DNA of 64,000 bases from Alcaligenaceae bacterium (lineage in GTDB: Bacteria; Pseudomonadota; Gammaproteobacteria; Burkholderiales; Burkholderiaceae_B). The stretch is from the NCBI GenBank assembly GCA_013416395.1, contig JACCEP010000004.1, positions 62,001-126,000 of the forward strand. Direction: 5' to 3'. This document shows, piece after piece, positions 17,348-27,963 of this stretch; positions within the stretch are counted from its first letter, which is position 1; every line of letters starts with the position of its first letter. Position numbers and translations under genes: made by a program. The notes beneath the pieces are model-generated. The model was not told the DNA's origin, made no database searches, and worked only from the letters and a program-made list of their open reading frames with translations.

Positions 17348-18721
17348 TTAGGCAGCTGCGCTGTTGCGTAGTGCGGCGGCGCGTCGAGTAAATACCATGC
17401 CCCATGTCAGGCCTGCTACGGCGGCGATTGTCGAGGCTATCAGTACAGCAAGCTTGGCGGCACCCAGCATCGTGGCATCATCAAATGCCAGGTTGGCGAT
17501 AAAGATAGACATGGTAAAGCCGATACCGGCAAGCATGCCGACCAGCATCATGCCAGGCCACGTGACGCCAGGCGGCAGAGAGCACAAGCCCAGGCGCACT
17601 GCCAGCCAGCTTGCAGCCATGAGCCCTACTGGCTTGCCAAACACCAGGGCAATGATAATGCCAGCCATAACGCTTTGCGCTGCACCCGAACCCAAATCAA
17701 ACCCGTCGAGCGTAACCCCCGCATTAGCCAGGGCAAACAGCGGCATCACCCCATAGGCAACCCAGGGGTGCAGTGCCATCTGCACGCGTGTAACGGGTGC
17801 CAGCAACTCGCGCTGCGCTTTGCGCAAGGCTTTGAGCGGCTGGGCGATTTCTTCTGGCGATGTGTTGGTGGGTGACTCATCTTGCTTGCTCAGGCCGGAG
17901 ACGGCACCGCGCAGCATATCGAGTGGGCGTTCGCGGGTGTGACGCGGTACTACGGGTGTCATCAGGCCCAGCACCACGCCTGCCAGCGTTGGGTGTGCGC
18001 CAGTTTGCAGCATGCCTGTCCAGAGTATGGCTCCCGGTACGATGTAGGCCCATGCCGAGCCTATGCCCATACGTTGAAGGGTAAGCACCATGATGATGCC
18101 AACCGCCGCGACAATAAGGCCAGAAAAGTCGAGACCGCCCGAGTAGAAAACGGCAATGATCAGTACGGCGACAATGTCGTCAATAATGGCGACAGCAAGC
18201 AGAAAAATGCGCAAATTGCCCGGTATAGACTTGCCCAGCAGGGCCAGAACCCCTACGGCAAAGGCAATATCAGTGGCAGTAGGCACGGCCCAGCCCTGAC
18301 GCTGCAGAGGTTCGCCGTTGAGGGCAACGTAGGCAAGGGCGGGTATTAATACGCCACCCATGGCGGCTGCCAACGGTAACGATGCAAGTCGCAAGCTGGA
18401 CAGCGCGCCTTCGTGTATTTCTCGGCGGATTTCCATACCCACAACAAGAAAAAACACCGTCATCAAGGCGTCGTTTACCCAGAAATGCAGCGACTGCGCG
18501 ACCTGGAAGTCGCCAATGCCAAAAGAAAGTGTGGTGTGCCAGATGGCGTGATAGCTGTCGGCGGCGGGCGAGTTGGCCCAGATTAGCGCAACTGCAGCGG
18601 CCAGCAATAAGGTGATGCCACTGACGGCTTCGATATGAAGAAAACGCTCTATGGCGGAGAAGGCGCGCTCGGTGACGGCTTGGGCGCGTGGAATAGATTG
18701 CCCGGACGAATGTCTGTGCAT
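17348..18721 (-). CDS. nhaA: Na+/H+ antiporter NhaA
   Basis: A 457-residue antiporter, longer than the E. coli protein (388) through an N-terminal extension of about 25 residues and a hydrophilic loop near 265-315 ([20 protein letters not shown]). Family marks: [42 protein letters not shown], and the paired aspartates of the ion site in [15 protein letters not shown]. About 12 TM helices. It exports Na+ for H+ uptake in pH and salt homeostasis. It is divergent from metC across 287 bases in which I see no other gene. Confidence 0.96.
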   Translation of the reverse strand: MHRHSSGQSIPRAQAVTERAFSAIERFLHIEAVSGITLLLAAAVALIWANSPAADSYHAIWHTTLSFGIGDFQVAQSLHFWVNDALMTVFFLVVGMEIRREIHEGALSSLRLASLPLAAAMGGVLIPALAYVALNGEPLQRQGWAVPTATDIAFAVGVLALLGKSIPGNLRIFLLAVAIIDDIVAVLIIAVFYSGGLDFSGLIVAAVGIIMVLTLQRMGIGSAWAYIVPGAILWTGMLQTGAHPTLAGVVLGLMTPVVPRHTRERPLDMLRGAVSGLSKQDESPTNTSPEEIAQPLKALRKAQRELLAPVTRVQMALHPWVAYGVMPLFALANAGVTLDGFDLGSGAAQSVMAGIIIALVFGKPVGLMAASWLAVRLGLCSLPPGVTWPGMMLVGMLAGIGFTMSIFIANLAFDDATMLGAAKLAVLIASTIAAVAGLTWGMVFTRRAAALRNSAAA

Positions 18722-19008
18722 GGTCGACGTGTCTCCGCGCGGCGGCCCGACCTACGCTTTAACCTGCCGAGCCGCACCATGCAGCCCTAACACCCGGGGC
18801 GAAGTATACAAGCATAACAACGTATCTCTGGTTGGGGAAAACCCGTATATAAGGCATAAAAAATCACCAACATCTTGCCGTCAGTGCAGTGGCTCAGCCG
18901 TCTTTTAAACGTTGTGAAGCGTGATGCGAAGTGGGTCGCGCTCGTCCATAGCGCGCACTTGTTGTAAATTGATGCCTCAATATGACGAAGCAATCAGGTT
19001 AGGAAATT

Positions 19009-20187
19009 ATGTCCACTAAGCAAAATCAAAAATTCGAGGTTGCCACCCAACTGACCAAGCTGGGGCGCGATCCCGCAGAGCAGTTTGGGTTCGTCAATGC
19101 GCCGCTTTACAAAGGCTCCACCGTTATCTACAAGACCATGGATGATTTGGAGCACAGGCGCAGCAGGTTTACCTACGGCACAGCGGGCACGCCGACCATC
19201 GCCAATCTGGAAGACGCCTGGACGCAGCTGTCGGGCGCTGCCGGTACGGTGCTAGCACCTTCTGGGCTGGGCGCAGTGGTGTTATCACTGCTGAGCACCA
19301 CCAAGGCGGGTGATCACATTCTGATGCCTGATTCGGTTTATCGTCCAACCCGCAATTTCTGCAATGGCATGCTGGCCAGGTACGGTGTGCATACCACGTA
19401 TTACGACCCCATGATGGGTGCCAAAATTGAAGGCCTGGTGCAGCCAGAAACATCCACCATTTTTCTGGAGGCGCCGGGCTCCCAAACGCTTGAAGTGCAA
19501 GACGTGCCGGCCATTGTGGCGGTCGCCCGCAAGCACGGCATCAAGACCATTATCGACAATACATGGGCAACGCCTGTTTTCTTCAAGGCGCATGATCATG
19601 GCGTAGATCTTTCTGTTGAAGCGGGCACCAAATACCTGGGCGGTCATTCAGACATACTGCTGGGGCTGGTCTCTGCCAACGCTGAGAGCTGGCCGGCGCT
19701 GCGTGCCACGTATGACTCCATGGCAATGCTGCCGGGCGCCGATGACTGCGTGCTGGCCTTGCGCGGCATGCGCACTTTGCATCTGCGTCTGAAAGAGGCT
19801 GAACGTCGCGGGATCGAGATGGCACGGTGGCTGCAGGCTAGGCCCGAGGTCAGCCGGGTACTGCACCCGGCATTTGAAAGCTGCCCAGGGCACGAAAACT
19901 GGAAGCGTGATTTCACAGGCGCTTCGGGCCTGTTCTCCATCATCCTCAAGCCTGGCTATGGCCAGCAAGATCTGGCGAAAATGTTGAATGGCATGTCCAT
20001 CTTCGGCATGGGGTTTTCGTGGGGCGGTTATGAAAGCCTGATCATTCCTTTTGACTGCGGGCAATACCGCACAGTCACTTCCTGGAAGCCCGAGGGGCTT
20101 GCATTGCGCCTGCAGATCGGGCTTGAAGATGTGGAAGATCTGAAGCAAGATCTCGAACAGGGCTTCGCGCGGCTCGGTTCGGCATAG
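19009..20187 (+). CDS. metC: Cystathionine beta-lyase
   Basis: A 392-residue PLP enzyme of the Cys/Met metabolism family, cleaving cystathionine to homocysteine in methionine synthesis. The PLP lysine lies in SVEAGTKYLGGHSD near residue 213; the tyrosine/glycine region RSRFTYGTAGTPT and the C-terminal SWGGYESLIIP are typical of MetC rather than gamma-synthase. AGGAA lies just before the ATG. It is a single-gene unit followed by two hairpins. Confidence 0.92.
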   Translation: MSTKQNQKFEVATQLTKLGRDPAEQFGFVNAPLYKGSTVIYKTMDDLEHRRSRFTYGTAGTPTIANLEDAWTQLSGAAGTVLAPSGLGAVVLSLLSTTKAGDHILMPDSVYRPTRNFCNGMLARYGVHTTYYDPMMGAKIEGLVQPETSTIFLEAPGSQTLEVQDVPAIVAVARKHGIKTIIDNTWATPVFFKAHDHGVDLSVEAGTKYLGGHSDILLGLVSANAESWPALRATYDSMAMLPGADDCVLALRGMRTLHLRLKEAERRGIEMARWLQARPEVSRVLHPAFESCPGHENWKRDFTGASGLFSIILKPGYGQQDLAKMLNGMSIFGMGFSWGGYESLIIPFDCGQYRTVTSWKPEGLALRLQIGLEDVEDLKQDLEQGFARLGSA

Positions 20188-20207
20188 CACCTACCGGTGC
20201 TGAGAGC

Positions 20208-20230
20208 GGCACGGCATAATTTGCCGTGCC
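20208..20230 (+). terminator. Hairpin after metC
   Basis: GGCACGGCA and TGCCGTGCC form a 9-base-pair stem with a 5-base loop, 20 bases past the metC stop. No T-run follows, so it is a weak call. Confidence 0.45.
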
Positions 20231-20338
20231 CGAACCGTACTCGTACCCGCACGCCCAGCTGAAAGTATCGGCATTTTCGAGCGCCGCGCAGCCTGGTGAG
20301 CGTCAGGCTTGACGGCGCGGCGTTCTAGACTTGCCCGC

Positions 20339-21106
20339 TTAAAAGTCTTGGGTGGTCGCCAACAAGGCTTTTGCCTGTGTCAGCAGGCAACCCAGATCGC
20401 TGCCGATGGCAATAAACTTTGCTCCTGCTTCGTAATACGCCCGTGCGACTGAAGGGTTGGGGGCCAGTACACCCGCCATTTTTCCAGCTGCGGTAACTTG
20501 CTTGATTGCAGCGGCGATGCTTGCCCTAACGTCGGGGTGCTCAGGCTGGCCCAGCAGGCCCATGTCCGCAGACAAGTCTGCAGGGCCAAAAAACACGATA
20601 TCTATTTCGGCCAAAGCAACAATAGATGGGATAGCCTGAATTGCTGCGGCGGTTTCTATCTGGATGGCGATGACGATTTCGTCGACAGCGACCTTTAGAT
20701 AGTTTGGATAGTCACCGTAAAGGGCGGCTCGCCCTGCAGTTGAAACTCCGCGCACGCCATCCGGCGCGTAACGCGTCGCACGGATGATTTCTCTTGCTTC
20801 GTTTGCATTCTGTACATACGGGAACAACAGATTTTTGGCGCCGGCGTCCAGCAACCTTTTGATGACAACGCTATCGTTGCATGGCGGCCGGACGAAGCCG
20901 CAGGCGGCCGAGGAGTCCAAAACGCGTAGTTGATCAACGATATCACCCAAGCTGTTGGGCGCATGTTCCATGTCAAGCAGGAACCAATCGTAATCAATGG
21001 TTGAGAGCACTTCGACTGACGTGGCTGAGGTTAGCGAGCACCATAATCCAATCAGCTTTTCGCCAGCAGCGACGCGGGCTTTAAATGTGTTGGGTTTGCA
21101 GGGCAT
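20339..21106 (-). CDS. HpcH/HpaI-family aldolase
   Basis: A 255-residue class II pyruvate-type aldolase. Family stretches are DYDWFLLDMEHAPNS (metal-site Glu region), RPPCNDSVVIKRLLDAGA, FPYVQNANEA, GVRGVS, IQIETAAAI and DIVFFGPADLSADMG. Members cleave 4-hydroxy-2-oxo acids to pyruvate and an aldehyde. It begins 8 bases after the Bug receptor gene, so the receptor may bind the precursor of its substrate. The exact sugar acid or aromatic product is not determinable. Confidence 0.9.
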   Translation of the reverse strand: MPCKPNTFKARVAAGEKLIGLWCSLTSATSVEVLSTIDYDWFLLDMEHAPNSLGDIVDQLRVLDSSAACGFVRPPCNDSVVIKRLLDAGAKNLLFPYVQNANEAREIIRATRYAPDGVRGVSTAGRAALYGDYPNYLKVAVDEIVIAIQIETAAAIQAIPSIVALAEIDIVFFGPADLSADMGLLGQPEHPDVRASIAAAIKQVTAAGKMAGVLAPNPSVARAYYEAGAKFIAIGSDLGCLLTQAKALLATTQDF

Positions 21107-21114
21107 GGCTGGCC

Positions 21115-22092
21115 TTAATCAATCGATACGTTAGCGTCGGTGGCGATCTGTTTCCACTTCGCATCACTATCGGCGACATACTGCTTGAACTGCGCAACGG
21201 AGCCTGTGGTGACGTCGTCGCCCTGTTCTTCGAGCCGTTTTTTCATTTCAGGATTTTCCATAACCTTGGAAAATGCTGCATTAAGGCTTTCGATAATGGG
21301 TTCGGGTGTGCCCGCTGGGGCAAAAATGCCTATCCAGCCAGACAGTTCAAAATCCTTGAGCCCAGCCTCAGCCATGGTGGGCAGATCAGGTAATGCTGAA
21401 GACCTTGTTTTCCCGGTGGTTGCGACGCCGACGAGTTTTCCCGCCTTTATTTGGCTCAGTACATTGGGGATATTGGTAATGGAAAACGTCGCATCGCCAG
21501 ACATCAGTGCCAGTGTTGCCTGTGAACCGCCAGAATAGGGAATATGCTCAAAATCGGTATGCGTCTTGTTCTTGAAATACTCGCCTGCAAGATGAACAAG
21601 CGTGCCATTACCTGTAGAGGCGTAGTTGTATTTTCCGGGGCTCGCCTTAAGAAAGGCTGTGAAATCGTCAAGCGATTTACCTTTGAACTCTTGGGATGTC
21701 ACAAGCACGAATGGCGATGTCGTTAGCTGAATGACAGGCGCAAGGGCCGTGGCAGGGTCGTATCCAAGGTTTTTGTAAACAGCAGGGGATATCGAGATAG
21801 GGCCAACACCAGAAAGCAGCAGCGTATAGCCGTCAGGCTTGGATTGCGACACAATGCGCCCGCCCAATGTTCCACCCGCGCCTGGTTTGTTTTCTACGAT
21901 GAACTGCTGGCCTGTCTCTTTGCTCAAGCGCTCTGCAGCCAGCCTGGCCACCACGTCAAACGCGCCTCCGGGAACGAACGGAACCAGTATTGTCACGGTG
22001 CGCTCTGGAAACGTTTGTGCCTGCACACTTTGCATACAAAAAGGCACGCTGGAAGCCAGAATCAGTGAAATAACGTTTTTTAATGAAGGCAC
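21115..22092 (-). CDS. Bug-family tripartite tricarboxylate transporter receptor
   Basis: A 325-residue periplasmic binding protein with a signal peptide (about 1-25, ending QSVQA). Bug marks: PERTVTILVPFVPGGAFDVVAR, ENKPGAGGTLGG, FKNLGYDPATALAPV and PDLPTMAEAG. Such receptors bind carboxylates for TctAB-type transporters or act as sensors. No tctA/tctB is near. It is the first gene of a pair with the aldolase, and its upstream region (22093-22200) is AT-rich. Confidence 0.93.
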   Translation of the reverse strand: MPSLKNVISLILASSVPFCMQSVQAQTFPERTVTILVPFVPGGAFDVVARLAAERLSKETGQQFIVENKPGAGGTLGGRIVSQSKPDGYTLLLSGVGPISISPAVYKNLGYDPATALAPVIQLTTSPFVLVTSQEFKGKSLDDFTAFLKASPGKYNYASTGNGTLVHLAGEYFKNKTHTDFEHIPYSGGSQATLALMSGDATFSITNIPNVLSQIKAGKLVGVATTGKTRSSALPDLPTMAEAGLKDFELSGWIGIFAPAGTPEPIIESLNAAFSKVMENPEMKKRLEEQGDDVTTGSVAQFKQYVADSDAKWKQIATDANVSID

Positions 22093-22448
22093 AGATGTCT
22101 CCGGAACAAGGTGTTTGTAATTGATTTTGTATTTATATCATAAAAATCGATACGTAATGTTCCATTTTTTGTGCCTATTTCGATGGCCTATAGGGTGTTT
22201 GCTAGGTGCTGCCGTGCCTTCCAGGCCTTCCGTCTCTGGCATTCTTATTTTCATTGTTATGGTGGCCGTCTGTTTTTTACATCATGGTGAGGTTTGATTT
22301 GTTCATGACTACCTCCGGCGGTATATCCGTAGGCATACCTTGGAGGGCTGGCCCGGCGGCATACCCGCCGGGGAATCAGACAACATGAACGCGTAAAGGT
22401 CAGTTTTTCGCCGGCCGCTTGTGGAGATGGAGGCCGGCGAAAACCTTA
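22093..22448. other. Gene-free stretch between the Bug operon and thiC
   Basis: The part near 22110-22175 is AT-rich and should hold the Bug/aldolase promoter. The middle has a CCGGCGG/CCGCCGG patch near 22350-22372. The thiC-proximal end has the hairpin at 22405-22443. No gene is supported. Confidence 0.6.
22405..22443 (-). terminator. Inverted repeat immediately after thiC
   Basis: TTTTCGCCGGCC and GGCCGGCGAAAA pair perfectly (12 base pairs) around a 15-base loop, starting 6 bases past the thiC stop. The T and A runs are inside the stem and no free T-run follows, so a classical intrinsic terminator is not certain. Confidence 0.55.
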
Positions 22449-24380
<1,932 letters not shown>

Positions 24381-24424
24381 TTAATGGAGCCGATAGGGAA
24401 TTGTCTCGTGACTAAAGAAAATAT

Positions 24425-24453
24425 GACGCAAGGTCGGCGGACGACGCAAGGTC
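24425..24453 (-). repeat. 11-base direct repeat in the thiC leader
   Basis: GACGCAAGGTC occurs at 24425-24435 and again at 24443-24453, between the TPP aptamer and the thiC start. It may belong to the expression platform; that is a guess. Confidence 0.6.
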
Positions 24454-24467
24454 AGTAGAGGAACGAG

Positions 24468-24552
24468 CACGCTCCCAGCATCGGCGTTATCCGTACTGGT
24501 ACGAAGGGTTTTATCTCAACCCGCCGGACAAAGCCCGGTGAGTACCCCTGCG
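24468..24552 (-). promoter_or_regulatory. TPP riboswitch (THI element)
   Basis: Read on the minus strand, the conserved pieces occur in order: CAGGGGTACT, a hairpin CCGGGC/GTCCGG, GGTTGAGATAAAACCCTT, CGTACCAGTACGGATAACGC, and CGATGCTGGGAGCG. These are the P2/P3 and P4/P5 core elements of the thiamine-pyrophosphate aptamer. It lies about 105 bases before the thiC start, in the expected place for TPP-repressed expression. The divergent Fic gene's longest open frame begins within it, which argues that this long frame is not the real start. Confidence 0.88.
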
Positions 24553-24630
24553 TGTTGCGTAGTATAGGTGATAAATGCAGTCGTATCCTCTCGGATATAA
24601 AAGAGGCTTTTTTTATGCTTATGACCTGCA

Positions 24631-24664
24631 ACGTGTATAGAAAAATGCGTTTTTCTATACACGT
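24631..24664. promoter_or_regulatory. Perfect palindrome 1 upstream of the Fic gene
   Basis: ACGTGTATAGAAAAA and TTTTTCTATACACGT form perfect 15-base arms around TGCG. A second palindrome with the same core follows 11 bases later. Together they look like a pair of operators just before the fic start, centres about 41 bases apart, near four helical turns. Confidence 0.7.
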
Positions 24665-24674
24665 CTTCTGTAAA

Positions 24675-24703
24675 ATGTATAAAAAATTGGGTTTTCTATA
24701 CAT
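24675..24703. promoter_or_regulatory. Palindrome 2 upstream of the Fic gene
   Basis: ATGTATAAAAAA and TTTTCTATACAT form 12-base arms with one mismatch around a 5-base spacer. The core TGTATA(G/A)AAAA is that of palindrome 1. Confidence 0.65.
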
Positions 24704-24725
24704 GTCGTCAGGCAAGGTGTTAAGC

Positions 24726-25799
24726 ATGTCATCACTTCCCTCATTGTTCGCGCTCGATGTTGACCAGTTTGATACGCCGAAAATCCTCAAAAAGCTGACG
24801 GTTGCCGGGCGAGCGCTGGCCGAACTGAAGGGGGTGGCTGCCTCCATTCCTAATCAGGGCATATTGATAAACGCGCTTGTGCTGCAAGAGGCAAAAGACA
24901 GCTCCGAGATCGAGAACATCGTCACCACGCACGATGAGCTGTTCAAGGACGAACTGGTGCTGGAAGACGCAATGCACCCAGCTACAAAGGAAGTGCTGCG
25001 CTATCGGCAGGCATTACGCTTGGGGTATTCTCGGGTGCGTGAAACCGGGCTGATCACCGCCAATGCAATCGCGGACATTCAGGCCGAACTGGAGCGCAAC
25101 AGTGCTGGCTTTCGAAAATTGCCCGGCACGACATTGAAGAACCAGGACGGGCTGACGGTATACACTCCTCCGCAGGATCCGATCGAGATCGTCCAGTTAA
25201 TGGGTGATCTCGAAAGATTCATCAACGAAGAGGACAGCTTCGCGGCCGACCCTCTGATAAAGATGGCATTGATCCACCATCAATTTGAGAGCATTCACCC
25301 CTTTTACGATGGAAACGGCCGTACAGGGCGGATTTTGAATGTGCTGTATCTCGTACAGCAGGGGTTGATGGACACCCCAGTCTTGTATTTGAGCAGCTAT
25401 ATCGTGAGAAACAAGGCCAATTATTATCGATTGCTTCAGCAAGTTCGCGAAGAAGGCGCCTGGGGGGACTGGGTGCTTTACATGCTTGAGGCCGTTGAAC
25501 AGACTGCCGGGCATACGATGTCGACCATCCATGAAATCAAGCGCACACTCTTTGATTACAAGCATCGTATTCGTGCTGAGTTCAAGTTTTATAGTCAGGA
25601 TCTCATCAACAACCTGTTCATGCATCCCTATACAAAAATCGACTACCTTCAGCGCGACCTTCAGGTGTCGCGACTGACAGCCACCAAATACCTCGACGCG
25701 CTCGCAGAGGGTGGGTTTCTGGTCAAACAGAAAGTTGGGCGCAGCAGCTATTACGTGAATACGGCATTGACCAGCGTATTAACCCAATCGTTGCCGTGA
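24726..25799 (+). CDS. Fic-domain protein with N-terminal autoinhibitory motif
   Basis: From ATG 24726 the protein has 357 residues. A Fic_N-type region carries the inhibitory S/T-x3-E-G/N motif in SSEIENIVTTHDE (about 56-68). The Fic core has HPFYDGNGRTGR near residue 198, the complete AMP-transfer motif HPFx(D/E)GNGRxxR. The C-terminus (about 305-350) is a winged helix: DYLQRDLQVSRLTATKYLDALAEGGFLV. Fic enzymes usually attach AMP to a target hydroxyl. ATG 24726 is preferred over the open frame back to 24552, because that frame runs through the two palindromes and the opposing TPP riboswitch. The winged helix and the adjacent palindromes suggest autoregulation. Confidence 0.92.
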   Translation: MSSLPSLFALDVDQFDTPKILKKLTVAGRALAELKGVAASIPNQGILINALVLQEAKDSSEIENIVTTHDELFKDELVLEDAMHPATKEVLRYRQALRLGYSRVRETGLITANAIADIQAELERNSAGFRKLPGTTLKNQDGLTVYTPPQDPIEIVQLMGDLERFINEEDSFAADPLIKMALIHHQFESIHPFYDGNGRTGRILNVLYLVQQGLMDTPVLYLSSYIVRNKANYYRLLQQVREEGAWGDWVLYMLEAVEQTAGHTMSTIHEIKRTLFDYKHRIRAEFKFYSQDLINNLFMHPYTKIDYLQRDLQVSRLTATKYLDALAEGGFLVKQKVGRSSYYVNTALTSVLTQSLP

Positions 25800-25836
25800 T
25801 CCTGTATTCGCGCCCAATTTGCGGCGCTGCTTGCAC

Positions 25837-26787
25837 TCAGGGCAGTTTGCCAACCGCCTTTTTGGCTTCGAGCAGCGTAATCAGTAGCTGATCACGCTTG
25901 GCCTTCAGGTCGGCATCGTCGTAAGACGACAGCTCTTCCTTGACCCCTTGTTCTATTTTTTTTCTGGTGGCTTCGTTCAGCGGCACATGCCCCAGATCTG
26001 CCCACCAGTCTTCGATGGGGGGGCCCAGGTGTTCGAGCGTATGCCCAATGCCGCCCACACCGCCAGAAAAATGCAGGTTGAGAAAAGGCCCCAGCAAGGC
26101 CCAGCGTAAGCCCGGGCCATGAGAAATCGCCACGTCAAGGTCGGCAACTGACACGACGCCTTGGTCAACCAGATAGCAGGCCTCCTTCCATAGCGCTGCC
26201 TGCAGCCGATTGGCGACGTGCCCTTTGACCTCCGCGCGTATATGTATGGGTTTTTTTCCTATGGCGGTATAAAACGCCATGGTGCGTGCGACGGTTTCTG
26301 CCGAGGTTTGCTTGCCAGCCACGACTTCGACCAACGGTATAAGGTGCGGTGGGTTAAAGGGGTGGCCCAGCACGATGCGCTCAGGGTGTTTGGCGCCCTG
26401 CTGCATGTCAGACATGAGCAGGCCCGAAGAGCTGGACGCAATAATGACGTGGTCGCGTGTGGCGGCTTCGATCTGTGCCACGATGTCGTGTTTGATGTCG
26501 AGGCGCTCCGGGCCGTTTTCCTGGATAAAGTCAGCGTCCGCAACGGCGTCTGCAATACTGCTGGCAAAACGCAGGTTTTCAAGCGAGGCACCAGGAGCCA
26601 GGCCTTGCTGTTGCAGGGCTGGCCAGAACGACTGCACCAGGCGACGCAGTTCAGCTTCGGCATCGGGTGCTGGGTCGGAGGCGGAAACATGCATGCCTCG
26701 TGCCAGAAAATAGGCAGCCCAGCTTGCACCGATAACGCCTGTGCCGATGATGGCCACACGTTGAATCGTGGGTTGTTGCTGACTCAT
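25837..26787 (-). CDS. 3-hydroxyacyl-CoA dehydrogenase family protein (carnitine dehydrogenase-like)
   Basis: From ATG 26787 (AAGGA 8-12 bases upstream) the protein has 316 residues. The N-terminal Rossmann motif VAIIGTGVIGASWAAYFLARG binds NAD. FIQENGPERLDIKHDI, ASSSSGLLMSD and GHPFNPPHLIPLVEVV are typical of the L-carnitine / L-gulonate 3-dehydrogenase branch, with the catalytic His in GHPFNPP. It oxidises a 3-hydroxy acid or CoA ester; the substrate is not fixed by sequence alone. No carnitine catabolic neighbours are present. Confidence 0.88.
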   Translation of the reverse strand: MSQQQPTIQRVAIIGTGVIGASWAAYFLARGMHVSASDPAPDAEAELRRLVQSFWPALQQQGLAPGASLENLRFASSIADAVADADFIQENGPERLDIKHDIVAQIEAATRDHVIIASSSSGLLMSDMQQGAKHPERIVLGHPFNPPHLIPLVEVVAGKQTSAETVARTMAFYTAIGKKPIHIRAEVKGHVANRLQAALWKEACYLVDQGVVSVADLDVAISHGPGLRWALLGPFLNLHFSGGVGGIGHTLEHLGPPIEDWWADLGHVPLNEATRKKIEQGVKEELSSYDDADLKAKRDQLLITLLEAKKAVGKLP

Positions 26788-27026
26788 TGTTGCTTTCCTT
26801 GAAGTGAACAGGTGGGCCGCAACCGGCCCGTCATGTATGGAATAAGGTGAACTGCGCCAGCATGACCCCATGACGGCGACTCAAACTACCGAAATCATAG
26901 GCCTCGGGGGCTAGCGCAGGCAAGCGTGCACGTCTGGTCAGGTGGGCGTTACGAATGACGACTGTTACGACGCTGGGCCTTGCAGTACGATAAACATTCC
27001 AGTCTTTGTCCAGCACAGGAGCAATC

Positions 27027-27737
27027 ATGACGTACGAATTATGGTACTGGAATGGCATTCCGGGGCGTGGTGAGTTTGTCCGACTGGCACTTGAAGCCGG
27101 TGGCATTGAGTACCGGGACTGTGCTCGCGAAAAGGGGGGCGAGTCTTCTCTATTGATGAACGACTTAAGAAAAAATCGCAAATACCCACCGTTTGCTCCG
27201 CCTTATCTGGTGGCAGACGATATGGTTGTTTCGCAGACGCCCGCCATTTTGCTGTTTCTCGGTGAGCGGCATGGGCTGGCGCCCGAAGGTACCAAAGCGC
27301 GTATTTGGGTGCATCAACTACAGCTAACCATCGCCGACCTGGTGGTCGAAGCCCATGATACGCATCACCCAATTGCCTCGGGCATGTACTACGAAGAGCA
27401 GCGCGATGAAGCATTGCGTCGGGCACCTGATTTCCGCGAAAATCGTCTGCCCAAGTTTCTGGGCTATTTTGAAGCTGTGCTCACACAGCACGAGGGTTGG
27501 CTGGTTGAAGGCCACAAGTGGTCGTATGCCGATCTGTCGTTATTCCAGGTGCTTGATGGCTTGCAGTTCGCCTTTCCTCAGCGGATGTCGCACCTGGCAC
27601 AACACTATCAGCACGTTATGGCGCTGCATGAGCGGGTAGCAGCCTTGCCAGAGCTTCAGGGGTATTTGTCCAGTGATCGTCGGTTGCCGTTTGGCGATGG
27701 CTTGTTCCGCCACTATCCTGAACTTGATGCCGCATAG
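27027..27737 (+). CDS. Glutathione S-transferase family protein
   Basis: A 236-residue GST from ATG 27027 (AGGAG at 27017-27021). The N-terminal thioredoxin-like domain begins YELWYWNGIPGRGEFVRLALE, with a Tyr in the catalytic position and QTPAILLFLGERHGL for glutathione binding. The helical C-terminal domain follows (about 90-220), with WSYADLSLFQVLDGL. It resembles sigma/S-crystallin-type GSTs. The substrate is unknown. Two short-unit repeat arrays begin 6 bases after its stop. Confidence 0.9.
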   Translation: MTYELWYWNGIPGRGEFVRLALEAGGIEYRDCAREKGGESSLLMNDLRKNRKYPPFAPPYLVADDMVVSQTPAILLFLGERHGLAPEGTKARIWVHQLQLTIADLVVEAHDTHHPIASGMYYEEQRDEALRRAPDFRENRLPKFLGYFEAVLTQHEGWLVEGHKWSYADLSLFQVLDGLQFAFPQRMSHLAQHYQHVMALHERVAALPELQGYLSSDRRLPFGDGLFRHYPELDAA

Positions 27738-27743
27738 AGTCGT

Positions 27744-27826
27744 CCAACGCCAACGCCAACGCCAACGCCAACGCCCAACGCAAAATCATTTAATGCCCAA
27801 TGCCCAATGCCCAATGCCCAATGCCC
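27744..27826. repeat. Two adjacent microsatellites, 6-base then 7-base units
   Basis: CCAACG is repeated five times at 27744-27773, with a sixth, 7-base variant to 27780. AATGCCC is then repeated five times at 27792-27826. The next 70 bases carry decayed look-alikes (TAATGGTCAGTG, TAATGCTCAGCA, TAATGTGCAGTG). The array separates the GST gene from the convergent Nudix gene. Confidence 0.92.
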
Positions 27827-27963
27827 GGTGCTCAGCGCTTAATGGTCAGTGTCTAATGCTCAGCACCTAATGTGCAGTGTCCAGTACCCTCTGCCTAGGT
27901 CGTGGCGCTCATCGCTTATGGTCTTTCGCCCAATATCTTATCGCTCACCGTAATGCCGCTGCC

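Noticed and set aside
24552-24725. N-terminal extension of the Fic protein by 58 residues
   Set aside because: It would run through the TPP aptamer of thiC and both palindromes; ATG 24726 fits the Fic_N start.
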